From an uncultured Opitutia bacterium (GTDB lineage: Bacteria > Verrucomicrobiota > Verrucomicrobiia > Opitutales > Opitutaceae), in the NCBI GenBank assembly GCA_903896015.1, contig CAITWF010000086.1, positions 1 to 64,000 of the forward strand: DNA of 64,000 nt. The letters run 5' to 3'. Below the pieces are notes generated by a model, which saw nothing but the letters and a program-made list of their open reading frames with translations, ran no database searches and was not told the DNA's origin. Position numbers and translations under genes: made by a program. Shown in pieces: positions 34,852-43,024 of the stretch; the first letter of the stretch is position 1, and each line of letters opens with the position of its first letter.

Positions 34852-37266
34852 TCAACGCGGCGCGAGCGTGAGCGTGTATTTCGTTTCGCCCGGCAGAAAC
34901 GGCGTCGGCTCGCCGTGCACCCACGCGGCGTGGCCCGCGCGGAAAAACGGCGAAAGGGGGTGCCCGCTCTGGCCGCCGGGCATGTGAAAGACGCCCTCGG
35001 CCTCGTGGCCCGGCGAGACGACAAACCGCTCGCTCGCGCCAAAGGTGTTGCCCTGCACGCGCGGCATGTCGACGTCGCCCGGCAGCGGATCGGCGGGCAT
35101 GTTCAGCCACGAGCAGAGCCACGCGGGCAGCACGCGGGCGAGCGGATGCTGGATGCGCGCAACGTTCCGTGCGCCCCACGTCGCGCGATTGAGTGGCACG
35201 CCTTGCTTCGCGATGTCGTCGACGACGCTATCGGCGGCCGCGAGCAGGAGATCGCCCCACGTCGCGAACTCTGAAGTCAGCAAATGCGCAGGCTTCTCGC
35301 GCAGCAGCGTCCACGTCGCCGTCTCCAGATCGAGTCGCGTCCAGGCGAAACCCTCATCACCGTCGATGCACGACTGAAAAATCGGCGCCCACATCCGCCG
35401 GCGCACCTCGTCTCGGAAGGCGCGCACGAGCCGGTAGCTCACCGAATCAACGCTCGCGCGGCCGTCCCATTTTTCCACGAGCGCGCGCAGCTCAACGCGT
35501 GATTTGTTATGCGCGATCGTGGTGGGCGTGAGCGTGTCGAGCAGCAGTTTTTGCCAGCGCGCGAGAAACAGCGCGCGATCGTCGAGCTGGACGGCGAGCA
35601 GATCGCGCGGGGTGGCTTTCTCCAGCGGTGCGAGATCGTCGCGGACTTGCGCGGCGCGCGCGGGGCGCGCGGGGCCACCGTCGCCGAGCAGCGCGAGCGC
35701 GGAACCGCCGACGGCACGCTGGTTCGACGACCAGACGCGGCCGCTGGACGGGGCGATGACGGCGGGCATTTCGTTGGGAGGTACGAACCCGTCCCACTTG
35801 CGATCGCCGAAGGCCCAGTTGACGGGCAGGCGCCCGTCGTAGCCGACACGGAGCGGGAGTAACCCCGTCGCGCTCCACGCGATCTGGCCGGCGGAGTCTG
35901 CGACGACGAAATTCAAATGCTGGATGCCGGCGCGATGAACGACGTCGACGGCGGATTTTGTGTCGGTCGCGCTTTCGAGATCGACGAGCGAGAGATTGGT
36001 GGCGGACGGCTCATAGGCGATCCAGTGCGCGGCGAGCGGGTGGTGGCTGTCGTTTTCACCGATAATCGGGCCCCAGACGGTCCAGTCGTAAGTGATCTCG
36101 ACGGGCTTCTTGCCGCGGACGCGGATCAGTTCCTTTCGACGCTCGATTTCGAGAATCGTGTCGTGATCCCCGCCGCGGTAAAGCGAGTGCGAGCCAGGCA
36201 CGCGCTCGATCACGACGAGATCGAGCGCGTCGGTGTAGCCGACGGTGAAGCCCCACGCGATGTGGCCGTTGCTGCCGTTGGTGACGATGGGCGTGCCGGG
36301 CAGCGAGGTGCCGGTGATTTTGTGGCCGGGGAATTCGAGCGAGGTGCGATACCAGATGTTGGGCACGGCGAGTCCGAGGTGCATGTCGTTCGCGAGGAGA
36401 CCGGCGCCGTTCGCGGTGTGTGCGCCGTCGAGCGCGAAGGCATTCGAGCCGATGTCTGTGGCGTGTTCGCTGTCGATCGCGGTGAAAAACTCCCCTGCCT
36501 TCGGATGTTCGATCCCGCTGGTGGACTTCGGGCGTTTGCGCAGATCGATCACGCTTGGGCCAGGCGGCGGAGCGGCGGGGGCGGTCGTGGCGTCGAGCGC
36601 GGCGTCGGCGGGCGTGAGTTGCGGCGCGAAAAACGCGAGCGACTCCGCGCCAAACTGATCGCGCAGCGTCATCAGCGTGTGCTCGTAGCGTCCGTGCGAA
36701 TCCTCGAGATCGAGCCACATGGTGAAACTCACGAGCAGCGTGTCGACGGGCGACCACGGCTTCGGCGTCTCGCTCAGGAGGAGATACTCGAAGGGTTTTT
36801 CGCCGAGCGCGGCGAGACCGGCGTTGGCGCCGGCGGCATAGGCTTCGAGGAGCGCGCGCTGATCGGCCGGTGCCTGGGCCAGGATTTTTTCCGCGAGCGC
36901 GCGGAAGCCATGCCGGCGTGTGTCGCGATCGAGCGGCAGCGCCGCCTCGCCGAAGAGCTCGGCGAGTTCGCCAGCGGAGCGCCGCCGCAGCAAATCCATC
37001 TGGAAAAACCGATCCTGTGCATGGAGCCAACCGAGCGCACGGGCGACGTCGGCGCGATTCTCCGCCTTGATGGTCGGCACGCCGAGCGCATCGCGCGTGA
37101 CGGTGGCATTCGAGCCGAGCCCGGCGATCACGGCGGTGCCGTCGAGCTGCGGCAGGCTCGCACGCATCCGAAAATAGAACCAGGCGGCGGCGAGCACGGC
37201 GAGCAGCGCGAGCAGGCTCACGGCGCTCGCGAGCAGACGGAAACGTTTGGCGGCGGCGGGGCTCAT
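34852..37266 (-). CDS. Penicillin acylase family protein (Ntn hydrolase)
   Basis: 804 residues with an N-terminal membrane anchor or signal (LLASAVSLLALLAVLAAAWF). The alpha-chain motif TRDALGVPTIKAENRADV, a spacer, then autoprocessing nucleophile Ser274 in DIGSNAFALDG, followed by LLANDMHLGLAVPNIWY and SNGHIAWGFTVGYTD (oxyanion Asn region). Such enzymes hydrolyse amides: beta-lactam side chains, acyl-homoserine lactones or other acylated amines. The substrate is not predictable. Its start overlaps the gluconokinase stop (ATGA at 37263-37266). Confidence 0.9.
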   Translation of the reverse strand: MSPAAAKRFRLLASAVSLLALLAVLAAAWFYFRMRASLPQLDGTAVIAGLGSNATVTRDALGVPTIKAENRADVARALGWLHAQDRFFQMDLLRRRSAGELAELFGEAALPLDRDTRRHGFRALAEKILAQAPADQRALLEAYAAGANAGLAALGEKPFEYLLLSETPKPWSPVDTLLVSFTMWLDLEDSHGRYEHTLMTLRDQFGAESLAFFAPQLTPADAALDATTAPAAPPPGPSVIDLRKRPKSTSGIEHPKAGEFFTAIDSEHATDIGSNAFALDGAHTANGAGLLANDMHLGLAVPNIWYRTSLEFPGHKITGTSLPGTPIVTNGSNGHIAWGFTVGYTDALDLVVIERVPGSHSLYRGGDHDTILEIERRKELIRVRGKKPVEITYDWTVWGPIIGENDSHHPLAAHWIAYEPSATNLSLVDLESATDTKSAVDVVHRAGIQHLNFVVADSAGQIAWSATGLLPLRVGYDGRLPVNWAFGDRKWDGFVPPNEMPAVIAPSSGRVWSSNQRAVGGSALALLGDGGPARPARAAQVRDDLAPLEKATPRDLLAVQLDDRALFLARWQKLLLDTLTPTTIAHNKSRVELRALVEKWDGRASVDSVSYRLVRAFRDEVRRRMWAPIFQSCIDGDEGFAWTRLDLETATWTLLREKPAHLLTSEFATWGDLLLAAADSVVDDIAKQGVPLNRATWGARNVARIQHPLARVLPAWLCSWLNMPADPLPGDVDMPRVQGNTFGASERFVVSPGHEAEGVFHMPGGQSGHPLSPFFRAGHAAWVHGEPTPFLPGETKYTLTLAPR

Positions 37267-37754
37267 GCCTCGAGCGAAAGCGCCCGGCGGATTTCTGCGA
37301 CGATCTTTTCCGGCGGCGGGGCGATGTCGACCGCGAGTGCGTCGCGCGGCGGCTCAAGCGCGGCGAGCTGGGAGGCGAGCATTTGCGGTTTCATAAAATG
37401 ATCGGTGCGGTCGGCGATGCGCGCGGCGAGCAAAGCGGGATCTCCCGTGAGGTGGACGAGTTTGACGCGCGCGGGATCGGCGAGGAGTTGGGCGCGGTAA
37501 CTTTCCCGCAGCGCGGAGCAGGTGACGACGGCGTTCTCGCCGCGCGCAAGTTTGTCGTCGAGATGGGCGCGAATCGCGGCGAGCCACGGCGCACGATCGG
37601 CGTCGGTCAGCGGCTGGCCGGCGGACATCTTGGCGACATTGGCGGCTGGATGAAAATCGTCGGCGTCGCGAAAGCTCCAGCCGAGCGAGGCGGCGAGCGC
37701 GCGGCCGATAGTGGTCTTGCCACTGCCGGCCACGCCCATGATCAGAATGACCAT
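37263..37754 (-). CDS. gntK: Gluconokinase
   Basis: 163 residues. Walker A at the very start (ILIMGVAGSGKTTIGRAL), FRDADDFHPAANVAKM, PLTDADRAPWLAAI and HFMKPQMLASQLAALEPP are diagnostic of the P-loop gluconate kinase family. Phosphorylates D-gluconate to 6-phosphogluconate. No gluconate transporter or dehydratase is adjacent; instead it is coupled to a penicillin acylase gene, probably for positional rather than metabolic reasons. Confidence 0.92.
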   Translation of the reverse strand: MVILIMGVAGSGKTTIGRALAASLGWSFRDADDFHPAANVAKMSAGQPLTDADRAPWLAAIRAHLDDKLARGENAVVTCSALRESYRAQLLADPARVKLVHLTGDPALLAARIADRTDHFMKPQMLASQLAALEPPRDALAVDIAPPPEKIVAEIRRALSLEA

Positions 37755-37767
37755 CGTGCGGGCGGCG

Positions 37768-38223
37768 TCAGATTTTCAGCCAGGGTTGCTCACCGCTCGG
37801 ATCGCGGCCCTCGTCGAAGTCGAGGTAGTCGAACATCGTGAGCACGGGTTTGCCTTCGAGCGCACTTTCCTTGATGCGCTTCGCAAGCACCTCGGCGCCG
37901 GCATCGCGCCAGCCGCGCTTCGCCATGAAGCCGCACCACACCTCGCATTCCTCGTCGGTGCGCCGGCCGCCGCGATCCTCGGCCCAGAGGAGCATCTGCT
38001 CGTCGTTGAGATCGCCCTTGAGGACACGGGCCTTGAGCTCGTCGTATTGGACGCGAAGGAAACTGCAGCAGCGCCCGTCGAAGCCTTTGCCGAGGTTTGC
38101 GACGTAGTCGGCCTCGGGGAGTTGGCCGGCGGCGTGAAGCCGGATTTTGTCGAGCATGCGCCCGAAATAGACGAGGCGGCCGACTTTGACGTAAGGACTG
38201 CGCAGACCGGGGACGTGAGGCAT
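37768..38223 (-). CDS. DUF5069 protein
   Basis: 151 residues from ATG 38223. DUF5069 landmarks: LRSPYVKVGRLVYFGRMLDKIRLH, GFDGRCCSFLRVQY, and the C-terminal Asp-rich tail FDYLDFDEGR. Cytoplasmic, no signal. The family has no known function and is widespread in Verrucomicrobia and Planctomycetes. It sits 13 bases upstream of gluconokinase on the same strand, so co-transcription is likely. Confidence 0.85.
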   Translation of the reverse strand: MPHVPGLRSPYVKVGRLVYFGRMLDKIRLHAAGQLPEADYVANLGKGFDGRCCSFLRVQYDELKARVLKGDLNDEQMLLWAEDRGGRRTDEECEVWCGFMAKRGWRDAGAEVLAKRIKESALEGKPVLTMFDYLDFDEGRDPSGEQPWLKI

Positions 38224-38260
38224 AGGCCGACAGACAAAGGCGCCCGCCGAAAAACTTCAA

Positions 38261-38548
38261 CTACGCCCGCCGTGTGCGTCCGAAGTAGACCGTCGTGGCG
38301 AGAACGCCGAGCAACCACGTGGGAAAATTGATCCAGAGTTGGTGGAACGGGATCCGATAGTGCCACACGACCCAGATAATCGCGGCGTGTTTGATCGCGA
38401 TCAATGTCCACGCGAGAGCGATGAGTCGCACAACGCGCGGATCGCGGACGGCGACCTCGGGCGTGCGCACTTCTTCGACGAAGGCAGGCGCGCCGATGGG
38501 TGGAACCGGCGCGCGGCCGGCAATGAGTTGGACGAAATTAGCAAACAC
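38261..38548 (-). CDS. Small membrane protein (95 aa)
   Basis: GTG start at 38548. Two hydrophobic helices, VVRLIALAWTLIAIKHAAII and WINFPTWLLGVLATTVYF, separated by a short polar loop, with a proline-rich N-terminal tail. No family recognised. It lies 37 bases upstream of the DUF5069 gene on the same strand and is divergent from the amine oxidase gene at 38635, so the 86-base interval should hold both promoters. Confidence 0.55.
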   Translation of the reverse strand: MFANFVQLIAGRAPVPPIGAPAFVEEVRTPEVAVRDPRVVRLIALAWTLIAIKHAAIIWVVWHYRIPFHQLWINFPTWLLGVLATTVYFGRTRRA

Positions 38549-38634
38549 CGTGGGAACGCGCGCACCCTAGCCAAGGTGCGCAAAAAGAAAAGCGGTCTCG
38601 TCAATCGGCGCGGCAGTTGCTTAACGTCGCGACC

Positions 38635-40239
38635 ATGCTCGTGAAGCCCGTTTCCCCCACCAGCACCTTGTCGCGGCGTGAATTTTTTTGGCGCGTCGGC
38701 CGGCACGGAGGCGCGGTGATGGGCGCGATGCTCGCACTCGATCTGCTCGGCCGCGATCGACCGGACGGGTTTAAGCTCGAGGGCCGCGCGCCCGTGGCGA
38801 AGAAGCGTGTCGTGATTCTCGGCGCGGGTCTGGCGGGTCTGACGGCGGCCTACGAGCTCGGCAAACTCGGCTACGAATGCACCGTACTCGAGGCGCGCGC
38901 GCGGCCGGGCGGCCGCTGCTGGTCGGTGCGCCGCGGGGTGACAGAAACGGAAGTCGGCGGGGAAAAGCAGGAGTGTGTTTTCGACGATGGTTATTTCTAC
39001 AACCCGGGCCCGATGCGCATTCCGGGTCACCACCATACGACGGTGGATTATTGCAAGGAACTCGGTGTCGAGCTGCTCACGTTCACGAATTTCAATGAGG
39101 CCGCCTACGTTTATCGCGACGGTTTTCCGCGGATGCGCGAGCGCGAGGTCCATACCGATCTGCGCGGCTACACCGCCGAATTGCTCGCCAAAGCGATCAA
39201 CCAGAAGGCGCTCGACGCGCCGCTCACGGCCGACGATCGCGAGAAGCTGATCGAGTATCTGCGGGTCGAGGGCGGCCTGAGCCCGGATTTGTTTTACGCG
39301 AAAAAGGGCGCCGGCAATGTGCGGGCGAACGGCGAAATCGATGCGCCCCGTGGCTACTCGAAATGGCCGACCGTGAAGGACGGCACGCCATCGCTGCCGG
39401 TGGATTTGGAGCTCTTGGTGAAATCCGGCTACGGCACGATGCTGAGCAACGAGCACGTAATCGACTGGCAGCCGGCGATGCTGACGCCCGCCGGTGGCAT
39501 GGATCGGATTGCTTACGCGCTCGCGGCCAAAGTGCCGCAGGTGAGCTATCGCACGGAAGTGCGTGAGATACGCCGCACGTCTGCAGGTGGCGTACGCATC
39601 GCCTGCGCCGATCTCGCGCAGGGCGGGGCGGCGCGCGAAGTGACGGGCGATTTCTGCATCTGCACGATTCCGCCGAAGGTGCTGACGAAGATTCCCGCGG
39701 ATTTTTCGCCGGAGTTTGTGGCCGGACTCGCCGCGGTTGACGGCGCGACGACCTTTAAGATTGGTCTTCAATTCAAGCGGCGGTTTTGGGAGGAAGACGA
39801 CGACATTTACGGCGGCATCTCGCGCACCGCCGACGCGATCTCGCAGATCGTTTATCCGTCGGATCACATTCAGGGTAAAAAAGGCGTCGTGATCGGCGCC
39901 TACAATTTCGGCGGCGCGGCGGCCGAGTTTGCCGCGCTGACTCCGGCGAAGCGCACCGAGCGCGCGCTGGCGCAGGGCGAGAAAGTTCATCCGGGACAAT
40001 ATAGCGCGGAATTCGAGAACGCGTTCTCCGTGGCGTGGCCGAAGATTCCCTATTCGCTCGGCGGCTGGGGCGAGTGGCCGGGGAACTCGCACGAAAAATA
40101 TTTCGCGCTGCTCAACCGTGCCGACGGGCCGTTCTATTTCGCCGGTGAACACCTCACCCATCTCGGCGCTTGGATGGCGGGAGCGTTTGTCTCCGGGCAG
40201 CGCGCCTCGATCGAAGTGCATCGCCGCGCGCTCGCCTAA
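38635..40239 (+). CDS. Exported flavin monoamine oxidase-like protein
   Basis: 534 residues from ATG 38635. A twin-arginine-like signal (LSRREFFWRVGRHGGAVMGA) precedes the FAD-binding Rossmann motif VVILGAGLAGLTAAYELGKL and the second dinucleotide segment VLEARARPGGRCW. C-terminal FAD contacts are in YFAGEHLTHLGAWMAGA. These enzymes oxidise amines or L-amino acids to imines, releasing hydrogen peroxide. An exported RidA-family protein is encoded 31 bases downstream, suggesting joint action on the imine product. Confidence 0.88.
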   Translation: MLVKPVSPTSTLSRREFFWRVGRHGGAVMGAMLALDLLGRDRPDGFKLEGRAPVAKKRVVILGAGLAGLTAAYELGKLGYECTVLEARARPGGRCWSVRRGVTETEVGGEKQECVFDDGYFYNPGPMRIPGHHHTTVDYCKELGVELLTFTNFNEAAYVYRDGFPRMREREVHTDLRGYTAELLAKAINQKALDAPLTADDREKLIEYLRVEGGLSPDLFYAKKGAGNVRANGEIDAPRGYSKWPTVKDGTPSLPVDLELLVKSGYGTMLSNEHVIDWQPAMLTPAGGMDRIAYALAAKVPQVSYRTEVREIRRTSAGGVRIACADLAQGGAAREVTGDFCICTIPPKVLTKIPADFSPEFVAGLAAVDGATTFKIGLQFKRRFWEEDDDIYGGISRTADAISQIVYPSDHIQGKKGVVIGAYNFGGAAAEFAALTPAKRTERALAQGEKVHPGQYSAEFENAFSVAWPKIPYSLGGWGEWPGNSHEKYFALLNRADGPFYFAGEHLTHLGAWMAGAFVSGQRASIEVHRRALA

Positions 40240-40270
40240 AATTCATCCAACCTTCGCTTCGAAAATTTCC

Positions 40271-40783
40271 ATGAAAACCCAAACACTTCGTCTTCGTTTC
40301 GTTGCTCTCGCCCTGTTCTCAGCCGGCCTCGCGTGGGCCGAGCCACCGCCCGCCGTCGTCTTCACCGGCGGCGAAGGCACGTCGCCGATCTCGAGCGGTG
40401 TGGGTGTGCCGGCGGGCCGCGCGTATTTCTGGACGAGCGGAACCGGCGCGCCGGTGATCAAGAAAGAAGGCGCGACCACCTACGATCGCTACGGTGACAC
40501 CTATGTGCAGGGCGCGGCGACGTTGAAGGCGCTCGCGGCGACGCTCGCGAAGCAGGGCCTGACGATGGCGGATGTCGTATATCTGCGCGTTTATGTCGCG
40601 CCCGACGCGGTGAAGGGTGGCAAGCCGGATTTCCCGGGCTGGTTCAAGGCCTATGGCGAAGTGTTCAACACGAAGGAAAACCCGGTGAAGACCGCGCGCT
40701 CGACCGTGGGCGTCGCCGCGCTCGTCAATCCCGACTGGTTGCTCGAGATCGAAGCGGTCGCGGTTTATCCGGAGAAAAAGTAG
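40271..40783 (+). CDS. Exported RidA-family protein
   Basis: 170 residues from ATG 40271 with a Sec signal peptide (LRFVALALFSAGLAWA). The YjgF/RidA fold follows: GGEGTSPISSGV, ALAATLAKQGLTMADVVYLRVY, KTARSTVGVAALVNPDWLLEIEAVAV. The conserved Arg that binds carboxylates is present in KTARSTVG. RidA hydrolyses reactive enamines and imines. The usual family length is about 130; the excess is signal peptide and an insertion near residue 110. Its pairing with the exported amine oxidase is informative. Confidence 0.88.
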   Translation: MKTQTLRLRFVALALFSAGLAWAEPPPAVVFTGGEGTSPISSGVGVPAGRAYFWTSGTGAPVIKKEGATTYDRYGDTYVQGAATLKALAATLAKQGLTMADVVYLRVYVAPDAVKGGKPDFPGWFKAYGEVFNTKENPVKTARSTVGVAALVNPDWLLEIEAVAVYPEKK

Positions 40784-40855
40784 GCGGAGTGCGACGGGCC
40801 CGCGACCGTGGCTGGCGCGGGAACAATTTTGTGCTAAGGTTCGTCTCATCGAAGC

Positions 40856-41386
40856 ATGAAAACGCCCTGCCTTCTTTTCGCCGCCGCGCTCGGCCTCATG
40901 GCTGTCGGCGCGGCCCATGCCTTTGATCCCTCGAAACCGGGGCCGAAGGTTGAAGTCGTGTTTTTCGAGCCTGATAAATTTACCGACGTGCGCGACAGCG
41001 CGTTCAGCGACGACGAAAAGGCGCGCAACGCGACGCTTGGTGAGTTGCGCACGTATATCGTCAGGCAGGCCGGTCGGCTCCTCTCGCCCGGCCAGCAGTT
41101 GAAAATCACCGTGACCGACGTCGATCTCGCGGGCGACTTCGAGCCGTGGCGCGGCGGCCAGTGGGCCGACGTGCGGATTGTGAAGGAGATTTACCCGCCA
41201 GAGATCAAGCTGGCCTACCAACTTACGTCCGAGGACGGCGCCGTGCTCAAACAAGGAGACCGTGATCTGCGCGATATGAGTTTCATGATGACGCTCTCGA
41301 TCGATCGAAACGATCCGTTACGCTTTGAGAAGGACATGCTCGACAGCTGGCTGCGGGAGGAATTTCGCGGCGTGAGACCCAAGTGA
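40856..41386 (+). CDS. DUF3016 secreted protein
   Basis: 176 residues, signal peptide MKTPCLLFAAALGLMAVGAA. The mature part carries DUF3016 features: VEVVFFEPDKFTDVRDSAFS, PGQQLKITVTDVDLAGDFEPW, and a C-terminal Y..F-type segment ending DSWLREEF. The family is periplasmic and of unknown function. It is 13 bases upstream of the S4 protein gene, so the three genes 40856-42216 may be one transcript. Confidence 0.85.
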   Translation: MKTPCLLFAAALGLMAVGAAHAFDPSKPGPKVEVVFFEPDKFTDVRDSAFSDDEKARNATLGELRTYIVRQAGRLLSPGQQLKITVTDVDLAGDFEPWRGGQWADVRIVKEIYPPEIKLAYQLTSEDGAVLKQGDRDLRDMSFMMTLSIDRNDPLRFEKDMLDSWLREEFRGVRPK

Positions 41387-41399
41387 ATCGCAGCGACGC

Positions 41400-41795
41400 G
41401 TGACTGAGCCAGCTCCCGCCTCCGACTCCAGCGCCCGCCTCGACAAGTGGCTCTGGGCCGTGCGTATTTTCAAATCCCGCGCGCTGGCGACCGATGCCTG
41501 CCGGGCCGGCTCCGTCACGATCAACGAACTCGCGGCCAAGCCGGGGCGTGACGTTCATGCCGGTGAGATCGTGTGCGTGCGGCAGGGTTTGATGACGCGT
41601 TCGCTGAAGGTCATCGGCGTGCCGCGTTCGCGTGTGGGTGCGAAACTCGTTGCAGAGTTTTGCACCGATCTCACTCCGGCGTCGGAATGGGAAAAAGTGA
41701 AGGTGCAGCGCGTGCAGCAGATTCTCGCCCGCGAAAAAGGCAGCGGCCGGCCCACGAAGCGGGATCGACGGATGCTCGATCGCTTGTATGAGTGA
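41400..41795 (+). CDS. S4-domain RNA-binding protein (Hsp15-like)
   Basis: 131 residues from GTG 41400. The S4 domain occupies the first 65 residues (SARLDKWLWAVRIFKSRALA, CRAGSVTINELAAKPGRDVH, AGEIVCVRQG). The rest is basic and helical, ending GSGRPTKRDRRMLDRLYE, as in Hsp15 (HslR), which recycles stalled 50S subunits carrying nascent chains. Overlaps the next gene by eight bases. Confidence 0.9.
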   Translation: MTEPAPASDSSARLDKWLWAVRIFKSRALATDACRAGSVTINELAAKPGRDVHAGEIVCVRQGLMTRSLKVIGVPRSRVGAKLVAEFCTDLTPASEWEKVKVQRVQQILAREKGSGRPTKRDRRMLDRLYE

Positions 41796-42216
41796 GCGGT
41801 GCATGGACGTCTTTTCCAAATTCGAAACCGAGCTTTCGGTCCGCCCCGACGACATCGATCTTTATCAACACGTCCACTCGACACGGTACCTCGACTACGT
41901 GCTCGCGGCGCGGTTCGAGCAGATGGAAAAGAACTATGGCATGTCGATGCAGGGCTTCGCCGATCGCGGGCTGGGGTGGTGGATGACGGTGGCCAACATC
42001 CACTACAGGCGCCCGCTCGGCTGGGGCGATCGGATGGTGGTGCGCTGCTGGATTGATCATTTTACGGAGACGGGTTGCCGGGTTTCGTTTGAGATCGAGA
42101 AGCTGCCCACCGGAAAACGCGTGTGCGATGGACACTGCGACTATGTGCTCGTCACCCTCGCGACGGGTCGGGCGACGCCAATTCCCGAGGATGTGCGGTT
42201 GAAATACTCCATCTGA
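41788..42216 (+). CDS. Acyl-CoA thioesterase, 4HBT/hot-dog family
   Basis: 142 residues from ATG 41788 (or 41803, MDVFSK). Hot-dog motif VRPDDIDLYQHVHSTRYLDYVL contains the catalytic Asp and the H-x-H-x-T-x-Y pattern of YbgC-type thioesterases; WWMTVANIHYRRPLGWGDRM follows. It cleaves acyl-CoA or similar thioesters in the cytoplasm. Its start overlaps the S4 gene stop, so it is translationally coupled. Confidence 0.88.
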   Translation: MSERCMDVFSKFETELSVRPDDIDLYQHVHSTRYLDYVLAARFEQMEKNYGMSMQGFADRGLGWWMTVANIHYRRPLGWGDRMVVRCWIDHFTETGCRVSFEIEKLPTGKRVCDGHCDYVLVTLATGRATPIPEDVRLKYSI

Positions 42217-42440
42217 GCCTAACTAATATCCCGCCTGAGCGCGGAATGGGGAGGATTACCCACGGCCCGAGATTTACCTTGCGTCCGTGCGCCGACCGTG
42301 CGTCCTTCCCCGCCTCGTTAGTGAAAGCGTTAGATGACAGGATCTGGTGAGTCGTTGGCTGAGCGTCTGGCTTAAGTGATGATTTCGAAACCCAAGGTGG
42401 GAACGGAACTGGCAGAGACGGTGGATCTACGAATTATCAC

Positions 42441-42833
42441 ATGAGCAATTCCAAACTCTACGTTGGAAACCTCTCCTTCAAGACCACCGAAGACGAACTC
42501 CGCTCGCACTTCGGCCAGTTCGGTTCCGTGACCGACGTTTACGTCGCCATGGACAAGATGACCGGCCGCCCGCGCGGTTTCGCCTTCGTGACCATGGGCA
42601 CGGCCGATGAGGCCAAGATTGCCGCGGAAAAGATCAACGGCACCGAACTCGGTGGCCGCCAACTGACCGTCAATGAGGCGCGTCCGAAGGAAGATCGTCC
42701 GGCTGGTGGCGGCTTCGGCGGCGGTGGCGGCGGTCGCGGCTTCGGCGGCGGCGGTCGTTCCGGCGGTGGTGGCGGCGGCGGCGGCTGGCGCGGTGATCGC
42801 GGCGGCGGCGACCGTGGCGAGCGCCGTTACTAA
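42441..42833 (+). CDS. Glycine-rich RRM RNA-binding protein
   Basis: 130 residues. One RRM: RNP2 LYVGNL (residues 6-11) and RNP1 RGFAFVTM (about 45-52). Residues about 84-130 are glycine/arginine-rich with RGG-like pieces and end GERRY. Bacterial proteins of this build (Rbp-type, best known in cyanobacteria) are often cold-induced RNA chaperones. A 224-base leader without any gene precedes it, which could hold a regulated 5' untranslated region, and a DEAD-box helicase follows. Confidence 0.92.
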   Translation: MSNSKLYVGNLSFKTTEDELRSHFGQFGSVTDVYVAMDKMTGRPRGFAFVTMGTADEAKIAAEKINGTELGGRQLTVNEARPKEDRPAGGGFGGGGGGRGFGGGGRSGGGGGGGGWRGDRGGGDRGERRY

Positions 42834-42861
42834 TCGACGCTTTCGAGCGATTTGATTTTCG

Positions 42862-42900
42862 AGGGACGGAGTCCTTTGGGCTCCGTCCCTTTTCATTTTT
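42862..42900 (+). terminator. Rho-independent terminator of the RRM gene
   Basis: Perfect 10-bp stem, arm 42862-42871 (AGGGACGGAG) and arm 42881-42890 (CTCCGTCCCT), nine-base loop, then a T-rich tail. It lies 29 bases after the RRM stop codon, so the helicase downstream needs its own promoter or read-through. Confidence 0.85.
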
Positions 42901-42918
42901 TCCGGTGCTCCTTGGTCA

Positions 42919-43010
42919 GTCATTCTGAGCACAGCGAAGAATCTTGCGGGCTCCTGCCTGCACCAATGCAACGAGTGTCCGATTGGATTCTTCGCTGCGC
43001 CCAGAACGAC
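42919..43010. repeat. Imperfect inverted repeat element between RRM and helicase genes
   Basis: Two 25-base arms, 42919-42943 and the reverse complement of 42986-43010, match at 22 of 25 positions (both contain GCAGCGAAGAATC or ACAGCGAAGAATC). They enclose about 42 bases. The arms closely resemble a palindromic repeat I recall from many bacterial intergenic regions, whose translations read RFFAxLRMT or ILRCAQNDR. It ends 14 bases before the helicase start and could act as a mobile miniature element or an RNA hairpin. Confidence 0.65.
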
Positions 43011-43024
43011 CGACAATTATCACC

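Noticed and set aside
38401-40221. Minus-strand open frame of 606 codons
   Set aside because: Antisense to the amine oxidase, no recognisable motif, His/Arg-rich composition typical of a shadow frame.
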